NCBI GenBank assembly: GCA_013178375.1
Contig: JABLXQ010000036.1
Span: 1-63,603, forward strand
Source of the DNA: Gammaproteobacteria bacterium
Lineage (GTDB): Bacteria > Pseudomonadota > Gammaproteobacteria > Pseudomonadales > Ketobacteraceae
Length of the DNA: 63,603 nt
Direction: 5' to 3'
Part shown: one piece after another, positions 63,030-63,603 of the stretch
How the letters are laid out: each line of letters starts with the position of its first letter
Numbering within the stretch: position 1 is the stretch's first letter
Position numbers and translations under genes: made by a program
Notes under the pieces: model-generated
What the model was told of the DNA's origin: nothing
What the model saw: only the letters and a program-made list of their open reading frames with translations
The model's database searches: none

Positions 63030-63603
63030 TCAGCGGCGGGTCAGCACCTTGGTGGTGGTGACTTCTTCATCACCGCTGGTGCGGGTTTCGCGAATGCTGA
63101 TCTGCTGGTTGATGGGGTCGTAGTTCATGGCAATCACGATATCGCCGTTCTCGTCGCTGTCGAGGATCACGCGATTCAGGTCGGAATCCACACACTGGTT
63201 GGCGCAGGTGAAGATGGGATCTGTTTCGTAGGTGCTGAACAGGACGCCATAGCCTGCTTTCTTGCAGATAGGCTCGCCGGTTTCGTCGTCGAGGTTGGTG
63301 TTCAGGCGGTGGTAGCCGGTGGTGGCCACGCCCAGGCTGTTGAAGGAGTAAACCAGTTTGGCCTTCGCATCGCCGGCGCAGGCGGTGGACGTGATCTCTG
63401 CGTCCCAGGTGGTGCCGAGCAGATTCAGCAGCACGGTTTCATCGGTGTTGCGGCGCGACAGCAGCAGGGTTTCGCGGAAGTGGATGGAGGAATCGATAGC
63501 ATCCTTCAGTCCGGTGCCGTTGGTGACGGCGGTGATCATGTCCTGAATTACTTCACTGGCCTCGAACAGTACAGCCGGCTGGTTGATCGGCAGTACGTAC
63601 TGA
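63030..63603 (-). CDS. C-terminal part of an unknown, probably exported protein (cut by window end)
   Basis: The frame is open to the last base of the window, so only the last 190 or so codons are visible; the ATG at 63539 is internal. The visible part is beta-rich, with acidic loops and three or four cysteines (STACAGDA, PICKKAG, FTCANQCVD), a composition typical of a secreted or periplasmic protein. No family is recognised. A strong terminator follows. Confidence 0.55.
   Translation of the reverse strand, partial: QYVLPINQPAVLFEASEVIQDMITAVTNGTGLKDAIDSSIHFRETLLLSRRNTDETVLLNLLGTTWDAEITSTACAGDAKAKLVYSFNSLGVATTGYHRLNTNLDDETGEPICKKAGYGVLFSTYETDPIFTCANQCVDSDLNRVILDSDENGDIVIAMNYDPINQQISIRETRTSGDEEVTTTKVLTRR

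Overview
The window (about 60% G+C by eye) comes from a gammaproteobacterium, probably a marine or hydrocarbon-associated member of the Oceanospirillales/Pseudomonadales. The evidence is ompR-envZ, hslR-hslO near pckA, yrfG next to nudE, a GAA-anticodon tRNA-Phe, yggX-mutY, a hisB-H-A-F cluster, and family I lipases with a steric foldase. In Escherichia coli nudE, yrfG, hslR, hslO, pckA, envZ and ompR lie close together, so the left part looks like a loosened version of that ancestral chromosomal neighbourhood. The genus cannot be fixed from the sequence alone.

Layout. 1-9.3 kb: a PlsC-type acyltransferase (cut by the window edge), a DUF1631 protein, OmpR-EnvZ, a 2-oxoglutarate dioxygenase and a MarR-EmrA-EmrB efflux operon. 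9.5-18.8 kb: a PHP-domain lipoprotein, RlmG, PEP carboxykinase, Hsp33, Hsp15 and a membrane diguanylate cyclase. 18.8-22.0 kb: two paralogous secreted lipases flanking an oppositely oriented lipase foldase. 22.2-27.9 kb: YrfG, NudE, an AI-2E-type permease, CysQ, an MgtC-like protein, a DUF2236 protein and a GST.

27.9-51.0 kb is the accessory core: about 15 consecutive minus-strand genes for a headless phage-tail-like contractile injection system. In transcription order they encode a lectin-fold protein, sheath, tube, a chaperone-like protein, an amber-interrupted ORF, a GpU/DNA-circularisation-like protein, a very long repeat-bearing helical protein (candidate tape measure), an M23-peptidase protein, a gpD-like hub, a gpV-like spike, a PAAR tip, gp25, baseplate J, a tail-I-like protein carrying a beta-propeller, two Ig-like/coiled-coil fibre candidates and a terminal unknown. 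There is no capsid, terminase, integrase, holin, T6SS membrane complex or recognisable AAA+ ATPase in the window.

51.4-63.6 kb returns to core genes: a PEP-CTERM-like secreted protein, tRNA-Phe, yggX-mutY, a hybrid sensor kinase, hisBHAF, a membrane protein, a GNAT enzyme, a conserved hypothetical and a cut-off putative exported protein. Two copies of a structured repeat follow hisH and hisF. Each has a long copy-specific perfect or near-perfect stem around a 52-nt conserved core, and the core's inner hairpin also covaries. These repeats and the injection system are the two most interesting signals in the window.
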